This document shows, piece after piece, positions 43,996 to 51,704 of a DNA stretch of 64,000 bases. The notes under the pieces were generated by a model. That model saw nothing but the letters and a program-made list of their open reading frames with translations, was not told the DNA's origin and did no database searches. Each line of letters begins with the position of its first letter. Position 1 is the stretch's first letter. The position numbers were made by a program, and so were the translations under genes. Origin of the DNA: Myxococcales bacterium (GTDB lineage Bacteria > Myxococcota_A > Polyangia > Polyangiales > Polyangiaceae); contig JADJQX010000006.1 of assembly GCA_016712525.1 (NCBI GenBank), positions 558,001 through 622,000 of the forward strand, in the 5' to 3' direction.

Positions 43996-44847
43996 CTACT
44001 TCTTGGCCTTCGGTTTGGCGACCGGCGGCATCGATACGGGGGGGCGATCGGCCGAGCCCGCCGGGCCCATGAGAGCGCCCATGCCACCCTTGAGGAAGGT
44101 CATCACGTCGATCTGCTGGTAGCCTTCGGGGACCTGGAAGTCCCCGTCAGGAATGGACTTTTTCTCGATCTTGGTGACCTCGATGCGGCCCGACTCGGCG
44201 CCCTTCTCGAAGGCGACCACGCGGAGCGGGAAGTGTTTTCCGTCGAGGAGCTCGGCGGTGAGCGCGAGGTCGTCCGGGAGGGCCTTGGTCGGCACCTTGA
44301 GCCAGCTCGCGCTCTCCTCGGCCATGCACACGAGGGCGCGGTCGTTCCCTTCGGTGACCTCCCACTCGTCGCACGCGATGCCCGCCACGGTGTCCTTCTT
44401 GCCGGTGCGCTTCACGGCGGCCTTCGAGGGGGCCATGCCGGGTGCGCCCGCGTGAGGCACGGCCTTCTTGAGCTCGTCTCCGGCAGCGTCGAAGTCGACC
44501 GTGTAGGCCATCTTGGACGTCTCCATGGCGAAGAAGCCCTTCTTGTCGCTCGCGCGGAATACGGCCCACGCTCGCGCGCCGAGCTTCTCGTCTTTGGCGA
44601 GCACAGCTTTCGGCACCTCGATGCGGAGCGAGTCCTTCTTGAGGGTGCAGTCGAAGTCGACGGGGCCGCTCTCGGCCTTCTTCCCCGCGACGTGGACGCT
44701 GATGGTGCCCTCGAACGAGCCGCCGAGCGGCGACGCCACCTTGGCCTCGCCCACCGGATCGGTCGCGGCGTCCTTCTTGGAGCAGCCGAAGAGGCCCGAG
44801 GAGATCGTGCAGATCGAGAGCACCCCGACGAGCTGGATGGTTCGCAT
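43996..44847 (-). CDS. Lipoprotein resembling DUF4412 proteins
   Basis: 283 residues from ATG 44847. Lipobox LFGC, then a lipocalin/LolA-like series of strands (FEGTISVHVAG, MAYTVDFD, KDTVAGIACDEWEV, IEVTKIEKKSIPDGDFQVPEGYQQID). The motif of a stored DEWEV block and a closing FQVPxGY fits DUF4412. It starts 2 nt after the glnS stop on the same strand, so both are probably one operon. Function unknown. Confidence 0.68.
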   Translation of the reverse strand: MRTIQLVGVLSICTISSGLFGCSKKDAATDPVGEAKVASPLGGSFEGTISVHVAGKKAESGPVDFDCTLKKDSLRIEVPKAVLAKDEKLGARAWAVFRASDKKGFFAMETSKMAYTVDFDAAGDELKKAVPHAGAPGMAPSKAAVKRTGKKDTVAGIACDEWEVTEGNDRALVCMAEESASWLKVPTKALPDDLALTAELLDGKHFPLRVVAFEKGAESGRIEVTKIEKKSIPDGDFQVPEGYQQIDVMTFLKGGMGALMGPAGSADRPPVSMPPVAKPKAKK

Positions 44848-44849
44848 GA

Positions 44850-46541
44850 CTACGCTCCCTTTTCCTTGGCCCACGAGTCCTTGAGGCCGATCGTACGGTT
44901 CCACACCGGCGCCCCGTCCTTGGAGTCGCGGTCTTTGCAGAAGTACCCGACGCGCTCGAGCTGCACCGTGGTGCCGACGGCCGCGTCGCGGAGGGCGGGC
45001 TCGAGCATCGCCGAGGGCACGACCTCGAGCGACCTCGGGTTCACGAAGTCGAGGAAGGACTTCTCCTTGTCGGCGAGCGGGTTCTCGACCGTGTAGAGCC
45101 GATCGTAGAGCCGGGCCTCCGTGGGGACGGCGTGCGCGCGCGACACCCAGTGGATCGTGCCCTTCACCTTGCGGCCGTCGGGGGCGTTGCCGCCCTTCGA
45201 GCCCGGGTCCCACTCGCAGAGCACCTCTTCGACCTCGCCCGCGCCGTTCTTCTTCACGCCCACGCACTTCACGAGGCACGCGTAGCGGAGGCGCACCTCC
45301 TGGCCGGGCGCGAGCCGGAAGAACTTCTTCGGAGGGTTCTCCATGAAGTCCTCCTGGTCGATGTAGATCTCACGCGTCAGCGGGAGCGCGCGCGTCGGGC
45401 CCTCGGGCTGGTCGGGGAGGTAAGGCGCGTCGAGGGTCAAGGTCTCGCCCTCGGGGAAGTTCACGATCGTGACCTTGAGCGGCCGCAGGACGCCCATGTA
45501 CCGCGGGCTCTTCGGGAGGAGCGCGTCGCGGATCGCGTTCTCGAGGAGGAGCACGTCCACCGTGGACTCGGACGTCGACACACCGACGCGCTCGGCGAGG
45601 GCGCGGAGCGACTCGGGGGGCACGCCGCGGCGGCGGAGCGCGGCGAGCGTGGGCATGCGCGGGTCGTCCCACCCCGTCACGATCTGCTTCTCGACGAGCT
45701 CGCGGAGCCTTCGCTTCGACATCACCGTGTACGTGAGGGCGAGCTTCGCGAACTCGATCTGCTTGGGCCTCTCGGCGGGCGCGCCGACCTTGTCCAAGAA
45801 CCACTCGTAGAGCGGCCTGTGGTTGATGAACTCGAGCGAGCACACCGAGTGCGTGATGTTCTCGATGTAGTCGCTCTGGCCGTGCGCCCAGTCGTAGAGC
45901 GGATAGATGCACCATGCATCTTTCGTGCGGTGGTGGTGCACGCGGCGGATGCGGTACATGACCGGGTCGCGCATCTTCACGTCGGGCGAGGTCATGTCGC
46001 CCTTGGCGCGGAGGACGTGGGCGCCGTCGGGGAAGTCACCTGCGCGCATCTTCGCGAAAAGCTCCAGGTTTTCGGCGACGCTGCGGCTCCGGAACGGGCT
46101 CTCGACGCCGGGCTTGTAGAAGTCGCCTCGGCCTTCGCGGATCTGCTCGAGCGTCTGGCTGTCGACGTACGCGTCGCCGTTCTCGATCATCTTCACGGCG
46201 AACGCGTAGAGCTGCTCGAAGTAGTCCGAAGCGAATTTGACCTCGCCGGCCCACGAGAAGCCGAGCCACTTCACGTCCTCCTTGATGGCCTCGACGTACT
46301 CGACGTCCTCGGCCTCGGGGTTCGTGTCGTCGAACCGGAGGTTGCACGTGCCGCCGAACGCCTCGGCGAGGCCGAAATTCAGGCAGATCGACTTGGCGTG
46401 GCCGATGTGGAGGTACCCGTTCGGCTCGGGCGGGAAGCGGGTCGCGACCCGGGCCTTGCCGGCCTCGACGTCCGCGCGGACGAGCTCCTCCACGAAATTG
46501 CCGGGGTTGTCGCTCTCGGGCGTTTTGGGCTCGGTTGCCAT
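44850..46541 (-). CDS. glnS: Glutaminyl-tRNA synthetase
   Basis: 563 residues from ATG 46541; upstream in-frame sequence is low-complexity and not part of the protein. Class I marks: HIGH as YLHIGHAKS (~45) and KMSKS as VMSKRRL (~272). FDDTNP and the C-terminal beta-barrel anticodon domain are present. Joins glutamine to tRNA-Gln, so the organism need not rely on GatCAB for this tRNA. TATGGT lies 9 nt before the ATG. Confidence 0.97.
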   Translation of the reverse strand: MATEPKTPESDNPGNFVEELVRADVEAGKARVATRFPPEPNGYLHIGHAKSICLNFGLAEAFGGTCNLRFDDTNPEAEDVEYVEAIKEDVKWLGFSWAGEVKFASDYFEQLYAFAVKMIENGDAYVDSQTLEQIREGRGDFYKPGVESPFRSRSVAENLELFAKMRAGDFPDGAHVLRAKGDMTSPDVKMRDPVMYRIRRVHHHRTKDAWCIYPLYDWAHGQSDYIENITHSVCSLEFINHRPLYEWFLDKVGAPAERPKQIEFAKLALTYTVMSKRRLRELVEKQIVTGWDDPRMPTLAALRRRGVPPESLRALAERVGVSTSESTVDVLLLENAIRDALLPKSPRYMGVLRPLKVTIVNFPEGETLTLDAPYLPDQPEGPTRALPLTREIYIDQEDFMENPPKKFFRLAPGQEVRLRYACLVKCVGVKKNGAGEVEEVLCEWDPGSKGGNAPDGRKVKGTIHWVSRAHAVPTEARLYDRLYTVENPLADKEKSFLDFVNPRSLEVVPSAMLEPALRDAAVGTTVQLERVGYFCKDRDSKDGAPVWNRTIGLKDSWAKEKGA

Positions 46542-46596
46542 GACCCAGGGACCATAGCGCGGCTTCGGGCGGATTCGGAGCGGATCCGCGGGGCGG

Positions 46597-47472
46597 TCAG
46601 GTGTCGTCGGGGTCGACCCCGAGCTCGCGCAGCCGCTTGGCGAGCCGCTCGGCGCGGGCCTCGGCTTCTTCGCGTGCGCGGTCGGCTTCTTCGCGAGCGC
46701 GGTCGGCTTCTTCGCGAGCGCGGTCGGCCTCTTCGCGTGCACGGTCGGCTTCTTCGCGAGCGCGGTCGGCTTCTTCGCGTGCGCGGTCCGTGGTCTCCAC
46801 GCGCGTCGTGAGATCGTCCATCATGCCCTCGAGCCGGACGATGAGCTCGGAGGCCTCCGGCAGCGCGGCCGAGCCGTGGAAGAAGCGCACGCGCCCCGCT
46901 TCGAGCGAGAGATCGAGGCCGAGCACCTTGGAGGTCCAGCGACCGCCCTGCGGGACGATGGGGGTGTAGGTCGAATCGCCGGGGGCGAGCCGGTAGCCGA
47001 TGAGCCGCGAGGTGCGCGCGTCCAACACGAAGTACTCGGGGATGCCGAGCCGCGCGAAGAGCACGACGTTGCGTTCGAGGTCCTTTTTCGGGTCGCCGTG
47101 GAGAGTGATCTCGAGGGCCAGATCCACGCCGCGCTTCTCTTGGGAGACGGCCCAACGCTCGCGCGGATGCGGATCGACGTCGAGCACGGCGATGAGGTCG
47201 GGGGCGAAGACCCGCTCGCCGGGGTAGTACACCGGCAGCTCGGACCCGAGGTAGACGCCTCGGCCGATGCGGCGGAAGTACTCGCCGAGGGCCTCGCGTG
47301 CCTTGATTTTGGGGAGAAAATGCCTGTCTCCCTCCGGAGGGTGGGCGCGCGGGATCTCGGAGGGGAGGGACGCTATGACCTTCGCGCGCTCGGCCTCGGT
47401 CATGGCCTCCCACACGTCCGCGGGCGGCGCCCTCGGGTCATCGGCGTCGACCTTGAATCCCTTGGTGGTCAT
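46597..47472 (-). CDS. Uma2-family (DUF820) protein with heptad-repeat tail
   Basis: 291 residues. ATG 47472 was preferred over the ATG at 47487. Residues ~40-200 are a Uma2 PD-(D/E)xK-like domain: PDLIAVLDVD, DLALEITLHG (the E of ExK place is E in LEI) and EYFVLDA. After ~230 come six near-perfect DRAREEA heptads, then ARAERLAKRLRELGVDPDD, an extended coiled coil. Uma2 proteins are widespread nuclease-like folds of unknown role. Confidence 0.82.
   Translation of the reverse strand: MTTKGFKVDADDPRAPPADVWEAMTEAERAKVIASLPSEIPRAHPPEGDRHFLPKIKAREALGEYFRRIGRGVYLGSELPVYYPGERVFAPDLIAVLDVDPHPRERWAVSQEKRGVDLALEITLHGDPKKDLERNVVLFARLGIPEYFVLDARTSRLIGYRLAPGDSTYTPIVPQGGRWTSKVLGLDLSLEAGRVRFFHGSAALPEASELIVRLEGMMDDLTTRVETTDRAREEADRAREEADRAREEADRAREEADRAREEADRAREEAEARAERLAKRLRELGVDPDDT
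46664..46789 (-). repeat. 21-bp tandem repeat, six copies
   Basis: Six 21-bp units, each encoding DRAREEA in the Uma2 protein. Units differ by a few silent bases. Being a multiple of three, changes in copy number keep the frame and only alter the coiled-coil length. Confidence 0.9.
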
Positions 47473-47544
47473 CTCCCACGGGAGCATAGCGCGACCCCGG
47501 GCACCCGTGCCACGCCGGGGGTCCGCCGAGGCTCAGGTCGCGGG

Positions 47545-48372
47545 TCAGGTCGTGGCGCGCGGGCGGTTCGGGTCGTTGAGGGCCTCGAGGATGATGACGG
47601 CCGTCTCCTCGATGGCGCGCCCCGTGACGTCGACCACGGGCCATTGCGGGTGCTTCGCGAAGATTTTGTGGGCGTAGTCGAGCTCCTCTTTGACCTGCTC
47701 TTTGAGGCCGTAGCTCGCGTCCACGCTCATGCCGAGCTGCTTCAGGCGCGCCTTGCGGATCTCGACGAGGGGCTCGAGGCCGATCGTGAGCCCCACGATG
47801 CGCTCCTGGTTGCCCTCTTCGAGCTCGGGCGGCGGCTCGACGCCGAGCACGAGCGGCAAGTTTGCGACCTTGAGGCCCTTCTGCGCGAGCAGCGTCGAGA
47901 GCGGCGTCTTCGAGGTGCGGCTCACGCCCACGAGCACGAGGTCGGCCTTCTTGAAATTGCGCGGCTCTTTGCCGTCGTCGCTCTTGACGGTGAACTCGAC
48001 GGCCTCGATGCGGCGGAAGTACTCGTCCGAGAGCGGGAGCATGCCGCGAGGCGTGTTGATGGGCTGGCGATCGAGGTAGACCTGGAGCTTGCCGATGAGC
48101 GACCCGATGAGGTCGAGCGCCTCGACGCGCAGCTCGTAGCTCTGCGCGTGGATGAACTCGCGGAGCTCGGGGCTGACCACCGTGAACACCACGAGCGCGC
48201 CCTCTTGGGCCGCCCGCTCTAGGATCGGTCGCGCCGCCTCTTGGGTGCGGATGCGCGTGTGGATCCGGATCTGCGCGCCCGAGTGGGGGAACTGCAGCAT
48301 GGCCGCGCGGACGACCTTCTCTGCCGTCTCGCCCGTCGAATCCGAAAGAACGTCGATGCGCTTGGTATCCAA
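47545..48372 (-). CDS. ppsR: Pyruvate-phosphate dikinase/PEP synthase regulatory protein
   Basis: 275 residues from TTG 48372, chosen for GAGGTCC 8 nt upstream. DUF299 marks: VLSDSTGETAEKVVRAAM at the N terminus, the P-loop-like GVSRTSKTPLS (~150) and the block GLTIGLEPLVEIRKARL. Bifunctional ADP-dependent kinase / Pi-dependent phosphorylase that switches PEP synthase or PPDK off and on. Its target gene is not in the window. Confidence 0.93.
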   Translation of the reverse strand: MDTKRIDVLSDSTGETAEKVVRAAMLQFPHSGAQIRIHTRIRTQEAARPILERAAQEGALVVFTVVSPELREFIHAQSYELRVEALDLIGSLIGKLQVYLDRQPINTPRGMLPLSDEYFRRIEAVEFTVKSDDGKEPRNFKKADLVLVGVSRTSKTPLSTLLAQKGLKVANLPLVLGVEPPPELEEGNQERIVGLTIGLEPLVEIRKARLKQLGMSVDASYGLKEQVKEELDYAHKIFAKHPQWPVVDVTGRAIEETAVIILEALNDPNRPRATT

Positions 48373-48598
48373 AGGGGACCTCTTCGGCGGCGTAGGGTAC
48401 CAAAACTCGGCGCCCCCGTGTCTCCGACCTGCGTTGCCGGTGCAATGGTCCGAATTTGTTGAGGTATTCGGCCGAGTTCGTTTTGGCTTGAAGCGGGGCG
48501 TACGGAGGCCGACGCTTTTCTCCGAGGGCGTCGATCGCCTCCCTTTCGTGCTCCCCTTTTTCGCTTCACCGGGCCTACGAACCTTTCAGGAGGCGACC

Positions 48599-48835
48599 AT
48601 GGAAAAGAAGCCGAAGAGCCGGAACCCTGCGAAGTTCGCCGCGCTCTGGCCGAGCACCCTACCGGCCTCGTGCCCGTTCTGCGGAGAGACCACCGAGGTC
48701 ACGCTCGACGTGTCCGGTGGAAGGCGCCAAACGTACGTCGAGGACTGCGTCGTGTGTTGCCGGCCCTCGATCGTGCACGTCGAGGCGAACGAGGAGGGCG
48801 AGCCGTCCCTCTGGCTCGAGAAGGACGACGGCTGA
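48599..48835 (+). CDS. CPXCG-motif small zinc protein
   Basis: 78 residues with CAGGAGG ribosome site 6-12 nt before ATG 48599. Motif CPFCG followed by CVVCC, the pairing of a small CPXCG-type zinc ribbon, and a WLEKDDG C terminus. Exact role unknown. It is divergent from ppsR with 226 nt between starts. Confidence 0.82.
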   Translation: MEKKPKSRNPAKFAALWPSTLPASCPFCGETTEVTLDVSGGRRQTYVEDCVVCCRPSIVHVEANEEGEPSLWLEKDDG

Positions 48836-49035
48836 ACACGCGCTCCGCGATCCGGCTCGGAGGTGGTGCGGGCCGCGCTCGTCCTTGGCCCGATCCCTTC
48901 GATTTCTCGGGCCGGACCAGGCCGACCTCCGGCGTCATGGACGCGGCCTTGCCCAGGGATGGATGAACGGGCCCCCAGTCACGGGGCATTCTTCGGACAA
49001 TCCGCGGCTTTCCTTTGCGCACGCTTCGTGCATCA

Positions 49036-50739
49036 ATGGACCGTACGATGAGCCGTAACTCCACGAGCCCACGAGGTATCGAGCCCAAGCGGCCGACGCT
49101 TCGTCCTCGTCCGGCCTCGTCGCTCCCGCCCGTCCCCTCGCCGCCGCGGCGCACCCTCCCTCCGGGCGAAGTCCCGCCCACGCTGCGCCGCGCCACGTTG
49201 CCGCCGATGCCCGTCGTGCCGCAGCTCGCCGCGCGCCCCCTCGACGACGACGACCTGTCTCTCACCGAGGTGCGTCCGTCGGACGACGACGCGAGCGTCC
49301 CCGGCGTGACCGAGGTCAAGTCCGTGCTGCGGTTCAACCGCCGCGGGCGCATCCCGGCCGCCGACCTGTTCGAGGCGCAGACGAACCGCCTCGAACGGAA
49401 CGAGCTCTTCGCGCGAGCGGGCTTGTCGCCGAGCGAGGAGATCGAGACGTCCCCCACGCTCACGCGGCCCGAGCCGCTCCCGCAGGCGCGCTCGACGATT
49501 CAGGTCTCGCCGGCTGCCCTCGAGCAAGTGAGGCGCCTCTCGGCCACGCTCGAGCGTGATCGGGTGCCGGTGCTCGAGCTCGTAGACTCTGTCGATTACC
49601 GCGCGGACGAGCTCGGGGACGATGACCTCGTCGACGACGAAGAGCCCGAGACGGTGTCCGAGCTCGACATGCCTCCGGCGCGCGCGCACGAGGTCTCGCA
49701 CCCCGAGCTCCAGGCCTTCCGAGGCAACGAGGATTGGGGCCTGCTCGCGGCCCACGAGATCCCTGCGCCCCTCGAGACCGGCGAGACGGCGTTCCTCGGG
49801 CCCGCGCGTACGCTCGTCCGCTTCGACGACGAGGACGAGCCCGTGCCCCCGGTCGACGTGGCCTTCGAGGACGACGGCTCGCCCGTCGCCGACCTTCGCC
49901 CCGAGTCGCTCGAGGTGCGGGCCGTCCACGCACCTCTCTCGCCTCGTGCCGCGTACGAGGCGGCGCTTCCCCACGCCGGGGTCGCGGTGGTCACGGCGAG
50001 CGGGTTCGCGCCGGTGAGCCCGCACACCAAGCTGAAGGCGGCCGGTCCGTCCTTCCCGCCCGCCGCCGTGGGCGCACCGATGGGCCAGGCGCCCTACGCG
50101 ATGCCCCACTCCTACCACCCGTCGCCCGCCTACGCTGCCCCGGGGTACCCCGCGGCCGCGTCGTACCCACCGGGGGCCGCGTACGCTCAAGCGCCTCTCC
50201 ACGCGCAGGCCGCGCCCTACGCCGAGTCCGGCTCGGTGGGCATCTCCGCCGACGTGCGCTCCGAGAAGAAAGCGGGGGGCGTCTCGGGCGTCCTCCTCTT
50301 CGCGGCCGTCCTCGTGGCGGCCGTGCTCGCGGGCTACTACGTGCTCGGGCCGCGTACGGCTCCCACCGCCGCGGTCGCGCCGCCTCCGGTCGTGAGCGCG
50401 CCGGCCGTCGTCGCGCCGCCTCCGGTCGTGAATGCGCCGGTCGCCCCGGTGGTGACGGCCGTCGCGCCTGCTGTCCCTGCGGTCTCGGTGGCTCCCGCGG
50501 CCGCTGTCCCTGCTGCGTCGGTGGCGCCCGCTGCGCCCGCCGCGCCAGCCCCCAAGGCCGCAAAAGGTGGCTCGCGTCCGAGCGCACCGAAGGCCGCGCC
50601 CAAAGCCGCGCCGAAAGCTGCCAAGCCGGCGGACGACGAAGGGCCGAAGTCGTTGCCAGGGCCCGCGCCCGCTCCCGCGCCCGAGCCAGCGGCTCCTGCG
50701 GTCTCGGGGCTCGGTGACCTTCTGAACGGCGCTCTCTGA
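49036..50739 (+). CDS. Large low-complexity membrane-anchored protein
   Basis: About 567 residues from ATG 49036 (49048 also possible). N-terminal 400 residues are disordered, Pro/Asp/Glu-rich. One TM helix (VLLFAAVLVAAVLAGYYVLG, ~residue 420) is followed by an Ala/Pro/Val-rich stalk ending in SGLGDLLNGAL. Such a long Pro/Ala arm can span the periplasm. No enzymatic motif. Function unknown. Confidence 0.65.
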   Translation: MDRTMSRNSTSPRGIEPKRPTLRPRPASSLPPVPSPPRRTLPPGEVPPTLRRATLPPMPVVPQLAARPLDDDDLSLTEVRPSDDDASVPGVTEVKSVLRFNRRGRIPAADLFEAQTNRLERNELFARAGLSPSEEIETSPTLTRPEPLPQARSTIQVSPAALEQVRRLSATLERDRVPVLELVDSVDYRADELGDDDLVDDEEPETVSELDMPPARAHEVSHPELQAFRGNEDWGLLAAHEIPAPLETGETAFLGPARTLVRFDDEDEPVPPVDVAFEDDGSPVADLRPESLEVRAVHAPLSPRAAYEAALPHAGVAVVTASGFAPVSPHTKLKAAGPSFPPAAVGAPMGQAPYAMPHSYHPSPAYAAPGYPAAASYPPGAAYAQAPLHAQAAPYAESGSVGISADVRSEKKAGGVSGVLLFAAVLVAAVLAGYYVLGPRTAPTAAVAPPPVVSAPAVVAPPPVVNAPVAPVVTAVAPAVPAVSVAPAAAVPAASVAPAAPAAPAPKAAKGGSRPSAPKAAPKAAPKAAKPADDEGPKSLPGPAPAPAPEPAAPAVSGLGDLLNGAL

Positions 50740-50824
50740 TCCGAGCGCGCGGCATTTGGGGAAGCGCCGCGCCCGCCTCGGTCGTTAGCGTGTCTCGCCT
50801 CGACCATCGGACGCTCGTCGAGAA

Positions 50825-50862
50825 GCATCACCGGCGATGCCGCGAAGCACCGCCGGCGGTGC
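50825..50862. repeat. Two tandem hairpins with compensatory change
   Basis: GCATCACCGGCGATGC (50825-50840) and GCACCGCCGGCGGTGC (50847-50862) align without gaps. The T-A pair of the first stem is C-G in the second, keeping the pairing. They lie between the converging ends of 49036-50739 and 50879-51532, with no T-run, so they may help end or protect both messages. Confidence 0.6.
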
Positions 50863-50878
50863 TATCGGACGGAACCGG

Positions 50879-51532
50879 TTACGCGCCGGCGAGGCGCTGC
50901 ACGATGGGCGCACCCCAGGCGATGCCGAGCACCACCGAAGCGAGGCTCGTCGCCACCGACAGGCCGCCGAGCACCTTGGCCCTGCCGCTAGCCGCACGAC
51001 CCAACGTGAGGCCGAAGACCCCCGCGAGCAGCACCATGCCGAGGCCGGCGCCCACGCCGTAGAGCGCCATCGTGAAGAGGCCCAGCGCCGGCGACGGTTG
51101 GGCCGCGCCGATCGCCGCGACCAGCGCGCCGCTCCCCGCGAGCCCGTGGGTGAGCCCTACGACGAACGGGAGCGCCCCCGTCGATCGGTCTGCACCCACG
51201 TGCGGGTGCGCGTGGGGGAGGCCGTGACGCCGGAGCCCCCGCGCGCCGAGGACGACCAGCATGAGGGCTACGAGCAGCTCGAAGGCATCCGAGAGGCGCT
51301 CGGGCATGGATGCCCGGGCCGCGAACAGGGCCGCGCCCACGAGCACGAGCACGAGGGCATGCCCGGCGCCCCACGCCGCGGCGTACCGCGTGACCACCTT
51401 CGGCCCGAGGCTGCCTTCGCCCTCGCGGTTCGAGGTGACCAGCGCCGACACCGCCGCGAGGTGATCGGGCTCGAGCGCGTGCCGCATGCCGGCCGCGAGC
51501 CCGAGAGCACACCCGGTGGCCGTGATCCACAT
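50879..51532 (-). CDS. NicO/UreH-like nickel-cobalt transporter family protein
   Basis: 217 residues, six hydrophobic segments. Metal signatures: GMRHALEPDHLAAVS (HxxxxDH) in the first segment and GAGHALVLVLVG in the second, plus a His-rich loop (RRHGLPHAHPHVG). Exports or imports Ni/Co; UreH-like members serve urease or hydrogenase, and no such enzyme is next to it. TACACG lies 6 nt before the ATG. Confidence 0.82.
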   Translation of the reverse strand: MWITATGCALGLAAGMRHALEPDHLAAVSALVTSNREGEGSLGPKVVTRYAAAWGAGHALVLVLVGAALFAARASMPERLSDAFELLVALMLVVLGARGLRRHGLPHAHPHVGADRSTGALPFVVGLTHGLAGSGALVAAIGAAQPSPALGLFTMALYGVGAGLGMVLLAGVFGLTLGRAASGRAKVLGGLSVATSLASVVLGIAWGAPIVQRLAGA

Positions 51533-51704
51533 GCGCTCCGTGTAGCACGTTTCGAGCGAACCGTGCCACCGTCTTTCCCCGGGACGGAGGAGCTGGGGAA
51601 CGCACGATCCGCCCGAAAAAAAGGCCGAGGTTGTCGTGGCCGACCCCGCCGCTCGTTGCTATAGCGCGCGCGGCGCGAACCCGCGCACGTCAGGAGCTCG
51701 GTTC

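Noticed and set aside
46664..46789. Possible CRISPR-like repeat
   Set aside because: Units are adjacent with no spacers and encode a protein heptad.
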